From positions 903,701 to 967,700 of the forward strand of contig CACRXP010000175.1 of assembly GCA_902702965.1 (NCBI GenBank): 64,000 nucleotides of DNA, read 5' to 3'. The position numbers were made by a program, and so were the translations under genes. The notes below the pieces were generated by a model. The model was not told where the DNA came from and did not search any database. It saw only the letters and a list, made by a program, of their open reading frames with translations. Source of the stretch: Spirometra erinaceieuropaei. Taxonomy: Eukaryota > Platyhelminthes > Cestoda > Diphyllobothriidea > Diphyllobothriidae. Positions 43,706 to 54,839 of the stretch are shown here, piece after piece; positions within the stretch are counted from its first letter, which is position 1, and the number at the start of each line of letters is the position of its first letter.

Positions 43706-44061
43706 TTTGAGTTATGTCTGGGGTCAGAGTATAAAACTAATAGTCTTTAATGGTATACGGTTGCTCAAGGCCACCCTATTACTGGGAATTCCTATTCCCG
43801 CGTCTTACGGAGTTGAGAGGTTAGAAGTAACTCATAAGAAGAGAAGATGCTTATTGCACTGGACAGAAACATCAGGCGTATGGACTGTGCATATGCTTCC
43901 TCAGCACGCAAACGTCTCAGCTAACTCTACCAGATGTTACCTTGCTAGTTCCATAGGATTACGTTTCAATTACAAGTTCATAAAAGTAAATACCCACTTA
44001 AGCAGGCACTTGAAAATGCTAAGGAAAAAAATAAGCTCCTTCCTAAGACGCCATGCCAGTT

Positions 44062-44260
44062 TGATCGTTGCGAGCGGCGATATCCATCGTGTACTCCGCA
44101 GCCTGGTGGATGTAACGTACGCGTGAATTGGTTTTTGGTGTTAGTTGACTTGCACTGCATCTACCTCTCTCTCTCTCTCTTCCTTCACCCACCTGAGCCT
44201 ACTGTTAAGATCGGAGGCAGGATCGGGAGCAGTGACTGGCCGGGCTAAAAAGCCCGTTTG
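44062..44260 (-). repeat. Rep1 fragment (minus)
   Basis: 'gatatccatcgtgtactccg', 'gacttgcactgcatctacc', a (TC)n tract at 44165-44181 and 'cacctgagcctactgttaag'. Confidence 0.6.
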
Positions 44261-44339
44261 CGCGCGGTGCACACGCCTGGGCCCTGGCGTAAAGGTTATA
44301 CAGATGGTTCATAACACAGGCAACAGTTTCTACCAACCT

Positions 44340-45229
44340 TGCCAAATGTCATATTGACGCAGAGCTCCAACAGCTGCAGAACACACTCCGCGAGAATGGA
44401 TATCCAGATAGATTTATCCTCCGAACTATTGGGGAACGCATTGCAAAGCCCACTGTTGCGACTGCAGAAAAGAAAGATTTATTCATAAGACTGCCTTTCG
44501 CAGAGGACGCAGCGAGCGAACTAGTCAGACGGCGCTTAACTACAGCTGTCATGAGAGCATTCCCCGCGGCGAATTTACGCGTATGTTTCACAAACTCTCC
44601 CCTCCTACGTTTGGGAGGTAAAGACAGACTACCGTTGGAGGCCACATTAATGCGCATCTAATCATTCACTTGCTCCTGTGGAGCGGGATACATCGGCCGT
44701 ACAACGAGACGCCTGGTAAAGAGGGTGCGTGAACATACGCCTGCCTGGCTAGACAGAGGTGAGAACCGATCGGTTTCGAGCTCTATTCTCGCACATTTAA
44801 TCGATATGGATCACCGAGTCAATGCCAAGGAATCATTTCAGGTTGTCTATCGGACACCAACAAGCTTCTCTAAAGGCCTACGACAACGGATACTAGCAGC
44901 GGCCGAGGCAGTGGCTATACGTCTGGCGAATCCGGTGTTATGCTGCCAGAAAATCCTGACACAAGCGCTCTCCCTGCCGTGGCCAACGCCAACCTCACGT
45001 GATGACGACATGCCGCCTCAAATCCATGATTACATTGATGGCTACTCCCTGTACTCAATCCAAGAACATCACTCAAAGACTCGCTTACCTCCCTCCCCCA
45101 GCTCTAAGGACCAAAACCCGCCGACCTCGTCCTGCGGGCGGCGTGGGAATATGAGTGTTAATAACTTAATTGCCTTTGCGACGCCTATAAACACTGTTAA
45201 CTTTGTACATTTTCACTCCTTCATGTAAT
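44340..45229 (+). pseudogene. PLE C-terminal region with GIY-YIG-like domain
   Basis: The + strand frame reads ELQQLQNTLRENGYPDRFI (connection region), KKDLFIRLPFAEDAASELVR and NSPLLRLGGKDRLP. Then CSCGAGYIGRTTRRLVKRVREH, shown as a GIY-YIG-type core with the Y-I-G and Arg kept, follows after a shift near 44660. It continues SSILAHLIDMDHRVNAKE, FQVVYRTPTSFSKGLRQRIL and AAEAVAIRLANPVLCCQK. The region aligns with the minus-strand copies at 22230-22920 and 50925-51550, and is the best-preserved endonuclease tail of the three. The RT core is absent. Confidence 0.85.
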
Positions 45230-45232
45230 TGT

Positions 45233-45274
45233 ATTGGCCTGACGAAGAATTACCGAAAACGCGTGTTAGCCAAT
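45233..45274 (+). ncRNA. Hammerhead-like motif after a PLE tail (different subtype)
   Basis: ATTGGC pairs with GCCAAT as a perfect 6-bp stem I. CUGACGA at 45239-45245, GAA followed by AAC-GCGU-GUU as a 3-bp stem III with a tetraloop, and A before the stem I return. Stem II (AGAAUUACC) is very weak, which is the main doubt. It lies a few bases after the last PLE codon, in the expected terminal-repeat position. Confidence 0.6.
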
Positions 45275-46245
45275 CTGACTTTTCAAATGTCATCTTGTCA
45301 GCTCCATAAAAGTAATTTCCCCTGACAAATTCTTACGTAAATACCCGCTTTGGGCAGCACTGAAAACATTTGAATAGGAACATTGTTTCATTGCCAAGAC
45401 TTACATAGTATTCGAACACGTGGGTCATGCAACTGCTAGTTGCGCAACCGTATACAGATTGTTGCTCGCACAGATCTCTTATGCAGACGTAAACAAGACA
45501 ACGGTATAGACAAGGAGCCCAATTAACTGTCAGTAGACTGTGGATCGTGTCATACCTGATTTATGGTATGCCAACGATACCTGACCAAGTGGGTCATCAA
45601 AAAGGAAATCAAAAAACATAAGTAATATTCAAATTCCCAGGGTTGTTGTGTATGATCTTGGTCAATGCATCCAGTAAATATAAAAATACGTCAGTGGTTA
45701 ATTTGGAGTCGCTGCGGATTCAGTCCCTGTACTCACTGGACAAGTTGGCTCTTAATAGGTTACTTTTTCTCAAAATTACAGGTCATCGAATCCGACAGCC
45801 AAAAGAAATGGACAATGTCAGGAACGTCTTCGGACAAAAACCAAGAAGGCAACGCTATAGAGGAGGAGCTCACTTAAGTGTCAGTAGACTGTGGATCGTG
45901 TCATACGGGGTCTTATCTTGGCATACATTTGCAGGCTGTTGCCGAAATTACACTGCCAAAAACAATTACTTCCCACGAGCTCACACCTTAACTAAAATTC
46001 CGTTATTTTGTAAAATTTACTTTTTGTCCATTGTTTAATTACTACTTTAATTTCCGTTGCCGTAGAATAACGTAGGATAAGAATTTTGGCAAAAATTTAG
46101 GCGATTTTTTGTGTTTTCCCTCATTCTGTCGGCTTACCATCTAACGTGCTAGCCCACCCATAAAGCTCCCTTTACCATAAATTACGTATGGCACGAACCA
46201 CAGTCTACTGACAGTCAAGTGGGGTCCTTCTCTACACTGTTGCCG
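45275..46245. repeat. Region with three copies of the ~80-95 bp dispersed motif
   Basis: Copies at 45500-45560 (-), 45843-45910 (-) and 46152-46245 (+), recognised by 'cagtagactgtggatcgtgt' or its complement. The last two are inverted and bound about 400 bp. A 131-codon frame (45643-46038) overlaps one copy and is not credible as a gene. Confidence 0.65.
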
Positions 46246-46323
46246 CAAACAATCTTGTGAAATCAGACGAAGACCAGGTAGTTGAAGTGACCAAGACAAA
46301 GCCTAATCGCTGACCCAGAGAAT

Positions 46324-46899
46324 TCAACGGACCTGCTGTGGGTAAATTGATGGACATTTCCCTCTGCGCCAAACGGTTGGGCGCAGGAATATAGGTCGCC
46401 CTGTTCTAAAGTTCAGGGTGTTAGAGTAAGAAGGGTTAGGAGGCCTTGAAATGGACTGAAGGTTGGGGGGAGGATTGGAAATATGATGGGGGTTGAATGA
46501 GTTAGGGCTGAAATTAGGAAACGGGAGGCCGGTTGCAAAACGCAGGGCTTCATTTTCCTGTGTTTGACGCGCCATACCAGGGTTCTGCTCGAATTTCAAC
46601 ATCTTATACAGAAAAATCTGACTATAAATAGGGATGAACGCCTGACAGCCAAAAATTATATGTACCGTAAAGCCTACGCGGCGGATGGCCCTATCCGTTG
46701 CCGCCTCTGATTCTGGGTGTCCAGGGTCTATCCCAAACGTCAGATAAATGAAAGTTTCTCCCTCCCCCCGGAGGTCGTTTAAACTTAAACTCATCATAGT
46801 AATCCGCGGTGTAAAATAGGTAACCGATAGTCTGTCTGACCTGATCCAAGCCATCCCGAATTGGCCAAAAGTCTGCCCCTGAAACATCTTAAGACACAT
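46324..46899 (-). CDS. Unassigned 191-codon open frame (hypothetical)
   Basis: One of the longest uninterrupted frames in the window that is not low complexity or gap-derived, in a stretch outside the recognised repeats. It starts with ATG at 46899. The first half has mixed composition (FIYLTFGIDPGHPESEAATD); the last third is Pro/Asn/Ser-rich. No domain, signal peptide or clear membrane segment was recognised. At this GC content a frame of this length is uncommon but possible by chance. It could be an exon or part of an unknown element. Confidence 0.3.
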   Translation of the reverse strand: MCLKMFQGQTFGQFGMAWIRSDRLSVTYFTPRITMMSLSLNDLRGEGETFIYLTFGIDPGHPESEAATDRAIRRVGFTVHIIFGCQAFIPIYSQIFLYKMLKFEQNPGMARQTQENEALRFATGLPFPNFSPNSFNPHHISNPPPNLQSISRPPNPSYSNTLNFRTGRPIFLRPTVWRRGKCPSIYPQQVR

Positions 46900-47709
46900 C
46901 GATTAAATGTTTATTTTGTCGGAAGTTCCATAGACTGAGGAAATAAAGTGGAGACTGACGAATTTTTGAATTTTGACAATTAAATAGTCTCGGCGATAAG
47001 ACTAAAGTCATCAGCATCCACCATATTATACTATTTCAACTGCAGTCAATGTTGAAAGAATAAGACCAAGACTGGCAGTTCATCTGTCGCAAGCCGCGTG
47101 AAGCATCACTTGACTCGCACTCTAGATTTTCGCAGTGAGGCAAACTTGTGCAGTATCTACCTCAGATCTTTTTCTCGTGATTTGGTTAAGACCAATGATC
47201 TTGGTCTACGCGAACAACACGCGTGCCAACCTCTAAATATAGATGCCAAGGTTTCAAAAATGGGAGTCCAAATAACTCTTTTTAGACAATTGGCATAAAA
47301 GTCCCATTAAGAAGAGAACATTGAGATATTAATCCGTAGATGCGGGAAGGATAGAAGTGCTACGCCATTTTGGCAAATTCCCGTCTGATGGCTTCTACTT
47401 CGTCCAAACAACACTAACCTGTGTCCCGTTTCTCATAGCGTGGAAATACGTACATAATGCAAGCCAGTTGATTTTACCTCTATCTCTATCCCATCTCCCA
47501 GTCGACTGGGAGTAATGTGGTGAGACATAGGGATTAATGTGTCGTAAAGCCGGCATCAAATACTCAATGGAGAAAAGAGGATACCCACTCTTGCCAAATC
47601 TCCCAAAGTACGACATACAGTACTTTACCAAATGCAGATACTGGGGCAGCTGGGTACCCAAGGTGCGAATGAATCCTAGCATTTTTGGAAAAACAGAACT
47701 GTCTTTAGG
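46900..47709. other. Unassigned stretch
   Basis: A minus-strand 119-codon frame (47754-47395) runs into the SINE. Nothing else was recognised. Confidence 0.35.
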
Positions 47710-47890
47710 CAGAATGCTATTGCCGAAAAAGACAAGGGAGACTGGAATGGCCATTTCTGGCTTATTAGCCGTCGTCAGCCAGCCATACCCAAGCCCGAAG
47801 TGTGGAACACCCGAGCCTCGAACTCGCGACCTGTTGGTTTAGAAGTCAACGCCTCTACTCACCGGGCCACAAGCCCGTTGCCTTGTCGGT
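47710..47890 (-). mobile_element. Complete SINE (minus, 181 bp)
   Basis: Runs from 'cagaatgctattgccgaaaa' (3' end) to the head at 'cgttgccttgtcgg'. Near full length and high similarity to 25237-25416. No convincing target duplication was found. Confidence 0.88.
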
Positions 47891-48875
47891 TTTCGATCTG
47901 TCTTTTCGAACTGTCTTTTTTTGGACGGCATGGTCACCACCGCCGCAGACCTCTGGGCTCACCACGGTCCTGAGGCGATTTGTCCAACAAACGCGGGATT
48001 ATCTAAAGACAGCAAGAACTAAAGACCCAATAAGTTTAAAAGTCCCCCTCTCCACGGTAGAGATCAACGGACAAAGTCCAACACATTAATGACTCTCTCT
48101 GGTAATTGTCGATCCTCATTCTGCAACCCGATGCGGTTATTCCTAGATTTTTTTGGCCAAAACATCTATGATGTGGTTATATTTTCGTGATTTCTCAAGG
48201 GATATAAGTGAAATTGGTGTGAACTTATTTTCGCATGGATCCTACCTCCAGTGGCTACCTGCAATGGCACAAAAAGGTCTTTAATTATTGTCTAATGATA
48301 GGATGTCAACGAGGGTATGAGGTTGAAGTTAATTCCAGCTCCGCTCTGGGCACCATAGCCAGTTTTGCCTGGAGTGGCGCATCGTGCCAAAAAAATTGGC
48401 ACCTAAACGACCAAGCAACCCATTTCTGGCATTGTCTTAGTCATAAATAAGGGCATTTCGTGAGGATATCTGTGTGATGTTTGCAGAAAGTACACAACAA
48501 TGTACCTGGGCACGGTCATTATTTATTCGCAAATTATGCAAATTTAATGAGAGTCTTTGTCTGTAATTTTAAGCGCGATGTACCTCGCTAGAGACAAACA
48601 AAATATCCGTGCCTCATCAACACGAACAACCCTTTGATTTTCTGGTTTTGGGATGTCGGACGGAATTCCAAATCCCTTTTCATAGTGGGTTGTCACGGAG
48701 AACTATTGAGGCATCTCTAACGCTCTTAGAAAGATGAGTGAATAGGTGTTTTGGTTTTCCATACGGAACAAATGGATCAGGTGCGAAATTCGTGTTCCGG
48801 GTCTGTGTGCTTAAGTGATAGAAGGCGACTGGTTGAACACCATAGCAGTTTGTTTATTGTTTTGAGCTTTCGAAA
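47891..48875. other. Unassigned AT-rich stretch
   Basis: About 1 kb, nothing recognised. Confidence 0.4.
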
Positions 48876-48879
48876 GCGT

Positions 48880-49440
48880 GCATGAGTCCATCGCCTGGGA
48901 CAGCAACGACAATAAGACGGCCGCCAATTAAAGGGGTCGCTAGACAATCGTCGATACATGAATCAAGACTGGAGGTGACTGCACAGGACTCAGTGCGCCG
49001 ATGTCAGATCGATAAATCGATTGACTGGGTACTAATCCGAGTCCCAGATTCATTCCCGCGCAGAACGGTCGGGAAGATTAAAGATTGGTTACATCCTGAA
49101 GAGTAGTCTGGGGTAGTATATCGCACTCACGCCCAAACTTACTTTGTAACCCCACAGGTCAGGCTAAACGCATGCTCAGATCGCGCATACATAAGCTGGA
49201 TGTGCTATGAAGCTGCCCAAGCCTACAAAATGAGTAATGCGTTTAGCTTTGCAGCCACCAAGGTAATCGCACACGTCAGAGATGAAACAGTCCGGGAACT
49301 GCTCGAAGCCTGAGCCTCGGATGAGAACTCGGTCAATCAATTTATCAATCCGACGCCAGCGAACGGAGCCCTGCGCAGTCACCTCTAGTCTTGCGGTCAT
49401 GCTATGAAGATTGACTAGCACGCCCTTTTGTCTTTTGTTT
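48880..49440 (+). pseudogene. PLE GIY-YIG tail (plus, heavily decayed)
   Basis: Aligned by eye with 58960-59380: 'ctgaagagtagtctggggta' then a degenerate counterpart of the CHNCPCNYTGQ segment, 'gctttgcagccaccaaggta' and 'cggatgagaactcggtcaat'. Several frameshifts. A decayed hammerhead-like end follows at 49454-49494. Confidence 0.75.
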
Positions 49441-49453
49441 TGTTGTTGCCACT

Positions 49454-49494
49454 ATCTCTGACGATATACTCCTGCGCGGGTTCTAGAGCTCAAC
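49454..49494 (+). ncRNA. Decayed hammerhead-like motif
   Basis: CUGACGA at 49458-49464 is kept, but GAAA has become TAGA. Same position relative to the PLE tail as 59433-59472. Confidence 0.5.
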
Positions 49495-50364
49495 TTATCT
49501 GCTTAACTTATGCAAAATGAGTAGCAAGCTTTTGGTTCGGTCTTAAGGGGTGGTTGCTCCCTCCCGCTGGATCAAGACCAGACTTTAAAAGTTGGAATGT
49601 ATTGTGGGATCTTTAATAAAATTAGATTTTTCCCCTATTCTTGATAGAAAAGGCTTATCCGAGTTTTTGTGTATTGTTCTTCTGAGCCAGATATGGAGCT
49701 TTTCGGGTGCAATCTGTCTGTCAGCATGTGCCGGAATACTATAATTGTGACCCTGTATACAAGCCTCAATTAAATGTACCGGACAGATATGTCAGTACTG
49801 AGCACCAATTACACTCATTCACATGGTGAGTCTTTGTGTTCTAACAATATTTTAAACTCATACTTCATTCCGAAGCCTGATTTAACACTGCCGCAAGATA
49901 TCCCACGCGCAGCCAGATCTGGTATCAAAATCATATTTGGCTTCACGGGACCATGTCTTGATGCGTATAATACAGTGGTTTGTTACTACATGTGAATTTT
50001 TGGTTTAATCAACGACGGCGAACCTCTTGCCATGTTACAGTAGAAGCTCTATTTGCACAAGAGCCAAGACAATATTCTCATGAAATATCTGCATTTTCAA
50101 ATTTGCAGACATTTTTTAAAAAGGCGTCTTGTTCTCTTGTATGTCCTTAAAGCAAAAAAACCAGTAGCTATTTTGTTGCGGGGAGCGAGCCAGACATAGA
50201 TGAATAATTGTTGCCCCCAGTAACGTCGCATATTTCACCAGATTGAATAAAGAATTCCGATTTAAGAAGTCAAGTTTGGCAAACGTGCGTTTTCGATTAT
50301 TCATTCTTAGGCCTGTGCAGTAATATAAATTGTGCAAAGTGATGAATGCGAAGGAGACAGGATC
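49495..50364. other. Unassigned AT-rich stretch
   Basis: About 870 bp, nothing recognised. Confidence 0.4.
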
Positions 50365-50512
50365 GCTGGGACAAGGGCTTCATTCGCCTGACGTTTCGGA
50401 TTCCTGCTCGAACCCAGCATCAGGGACAATAGTATCCATATCTGCTACTGTCCCTGATGCTGGGTTCGAGCAGAAATCCGAAACGTCAGGCGAATAAAGC
50501 CCTTGTCCCAGC
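50365..50512. repeat. Hairpin of two opposed PLE terminal repeats
   Basis: 68-bp arms at 50365-50432 and 50445-50512 with about four mismatches and a 12-bp loop. Each arm holds one hammerhead-like motif (50386-50427 minus, 50450-50491 plus). Both have CUGAUGC instead of CUGAUGA, while stem II and GAAAC-GUC remain. The shared change shows that the arms derive from one already-mutated copy or were homogenised. Confidence 0.85.
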
Positions 50513-50720
50513 GAAAACGACCGTGTCTCCTTCTTCACGACTGCTGTCTGGGACTCGTCTCTTCGCTCCTATTGGCAATATGGCTAGGCGTGATGCGCTC
50601 CGATCGGCCCAGCGATGGGAAACCTTCGCCCTTCGAAAGGCCTCCACATATGCACAGATCCGGTTTTTCTACAGGTATCCCGACAAAGTGATGAAAGATA
50701 AGAGAGCCGATAAGGAGTAG
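50513..50720 (+). pseudogene. PLE N-terminal coding remnant
   Basis: Following the terminal repeat: SPSSRLLSGTRLFAPIGN, then MARRDALRSAQRWETFALRK and an FFYRYPDKV segment. The same N-terminal sequence occurs at 37003-37080 and, on the minus strand, 58060-58310. No RT motif follows before sequence from another, minus-strand PLE begins. Confidence 0.7.
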
Positions 50721-50924
50721 TTAAGGGATAGAGGGTTGTGGGCGTCCAGACATGCCAGTGCCGTCAGGGACTTGGGGAAGATGGTGAGGAGGAGAAGCGA
50801 AAGGTGTCGGAGAATGAACTATGCTTAATTTTCGCAACTGTAGCGCGACGTGGAAGGATGCGGAAACGAACACGCTGGCCAATTCTTGGCCCATGGTAGT
50901 TTGAGGGCTTGTATGAGCGCCTTC

Positions 50925-51550
50925 TACGAGCACAAATCTGGGTTGGAAAATCGTATGGCCATTGCCTCTACCGGCGCAAGTATCCGCTGACGCAGGAACT
51001 TGGAGTGTCTCGTCGGCACTTCACAGATCACCCGGAATGCTTGGTTAACGTCTGCTCCGTGGCCGCTGTCAACTAAGTTGGACGAAGTTGCGTTAGATAA
51101 AGACTTTTATATGCTTTAATTTGATCACACAAGATGATGTTCTCGCATCCGGTTGGATAGGCGTCTGGTTATTCGACCACTATGACCTCCCCCACAAGAG
51201 CAAGTGAAGGCGTAGATGCACATCGAAGATGTCTGAAAAGACAGCCTATCCTTGCTTTCAGGACGAAGAATCGAAGTGCTTGTGGGAATTAGTCTTAACT
51301 TGGCGGTTGGTTAAGTGCGCGCGATAGCAGAGTTACAGCAAATTTGTAGAAGTCCGCTTCTCGGAGTCCTCCGAAATGCCAGTATAAGAAATAGTTTCTT
51401 CTTTTCGGTTGTTAACACGTCCGTTTTCGGGGACGTTCTTTCGCATATTTCAGGAAAAAAATTCTTCGAAGTGCCATTTTCTCACAGAGTGTTTTTCATG
51501 AACTTGAGTTCGGTCCCCAGCCGAAGCAGAGTGCTTCAAATACGAAACTG
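50925..51550 (-). pseudogene. PLE connection and GIY-YIG-like tail (minus)
   Basis: Minus strand: KYAKERPRKRT-type connection, 'FTCSCGGGHSGRITRRLSNR' (about 51210-51150) and a 'FRVICEVPTRHSKFLRQRIL' tail ending near 50930. Parallel to 22230-22920 over its whole length, with stops and frameshifts. GIY-YIG residues are partly lost (GHS for GYI). Confidence 0.8.
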
Positions 51551-53640
51551 AAAAAGTTCACCGGCAGACTCCTCCCTTCCCCCCCCCCCTATCTCCCCTC
51601 CCCAAGTCCCTGACTGGACCGACATGCTTGAACGTCCTCAACCCTCTCCCCATAACTACCACTCACTGGCCGTTTTAAATTTGACTGTTTTTTTTCCTAA
51701 TTTATATTACTGAACAGGCTTGACCGAAAATGTACGCTCTCCAATCTTTACACGGATATCATCGCAGCACTTAAATTCCGGTCTCTTTATGATGTCGGAA
51801 ACATTCCGTCTGTCAGTTGGGTAATAAAATGAAGGAATATTTGCAAAGCCTCTCCCAGTTCCAACAAAAATCAGTTTTTGCGGTTGAAAACTGTTTATCG
51901 ACAGCCAGTGAAACCCCAGTCCGGGGAGACACACTCGAGATTCGAAACCCTAATAAACGAGCAACCCTCTAACACTTTTCATAATCAATAAGGCGGCGGG
52001 TAGCCCACCCTTTACTTGTTACGTACGTTAAGTAGTCCTCTTGGCCAAGCAGAATATTGTTAACTTACAGGGGAAAATAAACCAAAAGTGTCCAACAGAG
52101 CGCCTCTTGTCCTTGTTGACAGTTCGTCCTGATTACGGTTTACTTGCGGCTATGCGACCGCGCGCGAGGTTTCGATAGTTAAGCCCAGGGCAAGACGAGT
52201 CGTCTTCATCCCGTCTCCTCAAATCAAACAACATCAATAAACTTTACTTCCACATGAAATTACATACAGCATAGGTCAGTTAGTCGGAACGGTGATTTAT
52301 TCGAGGTAAACATCAAAAGACACATACAGACGGCATTTATGCCTCGAATGAAGTTTGCTGATTAGCAACAGGATTCTGCCTAATTAGGGCAAGTCGGAGG
52401 GCGCGGCGGGTATCTTGGAGAGGGCAGAAAACCAAGTGCCGATCTAAACTTCGCTTACGTCTGGTAGTCACCATGGTCAGTGGCGACTTGGGAGCACGCG
52501 ATTCAGTCAGCAGTGAAGGTGCACAAAACACTGACGGGCCACGCGGACGTTGAGGCCGATTTAATTATGCAGCGCAAGCTTGGTGCGACGACGATATTGT
52601 TGGTGTTGTCCTGGTCGACGTTGTCGTCCTCAATGATGATGACGGCAGTTGCGTCGGGGGCTGTGGTGGTGGTGGTGGTGGTGGTGGTGGTGGTGGTGGT
52701 GGTGGGAGGCGGCATGAATCTTTACAACGCCCTAAGATCCTTTTTGACTTGATTCCGATGAATGTTTGTCCGTCCAGTCACCCTTTCACACCACTCGCTT
52801 GTAATCTACGAAAGTGCCAATGAAAATGCTAAAGTTGACTCTCAAAACTGCCCAACGTAATCAAGCGACCTGACACGACAGGTCAATATGTGTCCCGGTT
52901 CCTTTAAACAATTCAGATAACTTAATTTGTTTGAAATGTTTTGACACAATATATCCCCATTCATCAGAGCTCATTCGTGTCCCTTAATGCAGCGTCTGCA
53001 GAACCCGAGACTATAGTCTAAATGCCAGAAATCCCAGGTTCTCTCTACATGTGGTTTCAGTTTGTTTGAGTAATAGTCCGACAGCGATACTCCAGGCTCC
53101 CTTACCCCTGGCTGAATTGTTTGAGCAGATATTTTGAGCAGATAAAATGTCTGTTTGCCAAGCGGTACTAACGGTGATGCTAAGATGTTGACTTCTTGGA
53201 ACGTCCTCGTGCTTCGTTGTATATTACATTCACCAATAATATATAGCTTAAAACTAATACGTGTGTATCCTTTAAAAACTATTGATTTGTTCGTAAGCTT
53301 TGACCTTTTCTGAAGCTTCCCAACATGCGCACGATAAAAACAATTAAAGTACGCTCCTGAATTGGGGCGCATCTAACCAACGAGCTGAGGCTTTCCTCTC
53401 CGATTCTGACGGGCCCCTTCATCGATTGGTCCCCAGATTCTCACCCCCCGACCATCTCACGCGCTCTCTTGCACTATGCCTCTCGAATTATCGATTGCAC
53501 CTATTAACCTCTGATGGAACGCAAAGCATGTCAGAACTCCGAACATTTACGCTGATGTCTTACTTGCCACCTGTCGTCATCCACAGTAATCAAAGTTCAC
53601 TGTACATGTGTGAGGATGTGCTGTTAAGATTGTGGACTCA
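51551..53640. other. Unassigned stretch with (GGT)n
   Basis: A poly-C run at about 51578-51588 and a (GGT)n tract at 52662-52705. A minus frame of 133 codons (53372-52971) is mixed in composition and unrecognised. Confidence 0.35.
52662..52705 (+). repeat. (GGT)n microsatellite
   Basis: About 14 uninterrupted units, the complement of the ACC motif seen at 2481 and 18803. Confidence 0.97.
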
Positions 53641-54005
53641 CGCATCGCCGTCAACTGCATCCAAATCAAATCTCTAGACAAATTTCCAATCTCGGTAGTA
53701 AACCATCACGCAGAACCAAAATCGACAACGAATTTGCGGTTCTCCCGGTTCTCCCAAGCTAGCCAGATCTTTGGCGGGCTCCAGGCGTCATTGTCTCCAT
53801 CTCAGCATCTAACCCAAAATGTACCAGGCTGCCACCTTGACAACGCTGCTGCGTGGAACGAAGACCTGGGCAGTCTGTGTGCAAAGGGCGAGGAAACTCA
53901 ATCACTTCCACCGTAGGTGACCCCAGAAAGTACTCAAGCTGAGATGCGAAGAAAGGATCCCGGACGCAGAAGTCCTCGAGCGAGTCGGTAATCACACTAC
54001 TGATG
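53641..54005 (+). pseudogene. LINE RT C-terminal part (frameshifted)
   Basis: Across frames: RTKIDNEFAV (post-palm helix), 'QASQIFGGLQASL', TLTTLLRGTKTWAVCAKRAR and PDAEVLERVGNHTTDA. These are the C-terminal helical region of the zinc-finger LINE's RT. It leads directly into the finger cassette at 54008, showing the native order RT then fingers. Catalytic motifs lie upstream and are not preserved. Confidence 0.75.
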
Positions 54006-54007
54006 CC

Positions 54008-54790
54008 ATGACGCCGTCGACCGCCAGCAAATCCATTATCCCTGACGAACTGTCCGCAGCAAAGGCAACCACTACCGCCCATTCCACTTCCACGACTAAT
54101 AAGAGTACCCCCGACGACCCATCAGCCACAATCCCCACCATCACCAACCCCACCACCCGCAATATGAACTTGATCGCAACCTGTCGTCATTGCGACCGCA
54201 GCTTCACTTAACGCATCAATCACAAGCAAAGCTGCCGCACCGAGATCGGCGAACCGGTGCCAGGAAACCTGACATGCATGTTCTGCACCGGTCTTCACTG
54301 TCTGCATCTTTCACACACATTCACTAACCATATGGGCCTATTAGGCCACATGCCTATCCACGACAGTGGAATTCACCGCAATAACGATACAGCAAGAACT
54401 CCCATCTCTAGCACTACCGAATACCCAACCGCCAGCACGGCCACCATTAGCAGCATCGCCACTGCAGCAAACTCAGTAGCTCTTAACCGATACTGCCCAC
54501 ACCGTTACCCCACATGCATATCTAGCGTCGGTCCGGCTGGTTACTTGCAAATCCATCCTCCTGAGACTGGATAACCATTGCCAGGGCTACTAGCATACTC
54601 TCACCGCCGTCAATTCAACCGTCCGCGCTGTACACGTACACGCAGTCACCGCAGGGATCTACGCGGTCAAATGTGTCCCCATGTGAATGTGTTGTATACC
54701 GTTGCAAAAGTGTTCCACCACCATATATCTCCTCACCAGTACATACACCACACACGAACCCGTCCTTTGTCATCCATCAGGTGAGAAGCG
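54008..54790 (+). pseudogene. LINE zinc-finger cassette (decayed)
   Basis: Finger relics in order: CRHCDRSFT (first finger, broken by a stop), FTNHMGLLGHMPIHDSGIHR (second, histidines kept), a T/S-rich linker, CPHRYPTCISSVGPAGYLQI-H (third, Cys lost), and GLLAYSHRRQFNRPRCTRTR (fourth, degraded). Comparison with 16712-17077 shows the same linker after fingers. It ends before Rep1 at 54840. Confidence 0.75.
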
Positions 54791-54839
54791 TGCTCATCAG
54801 ATCCCTTCCCACATAACTTCAATGGGGATCTAACCAATG

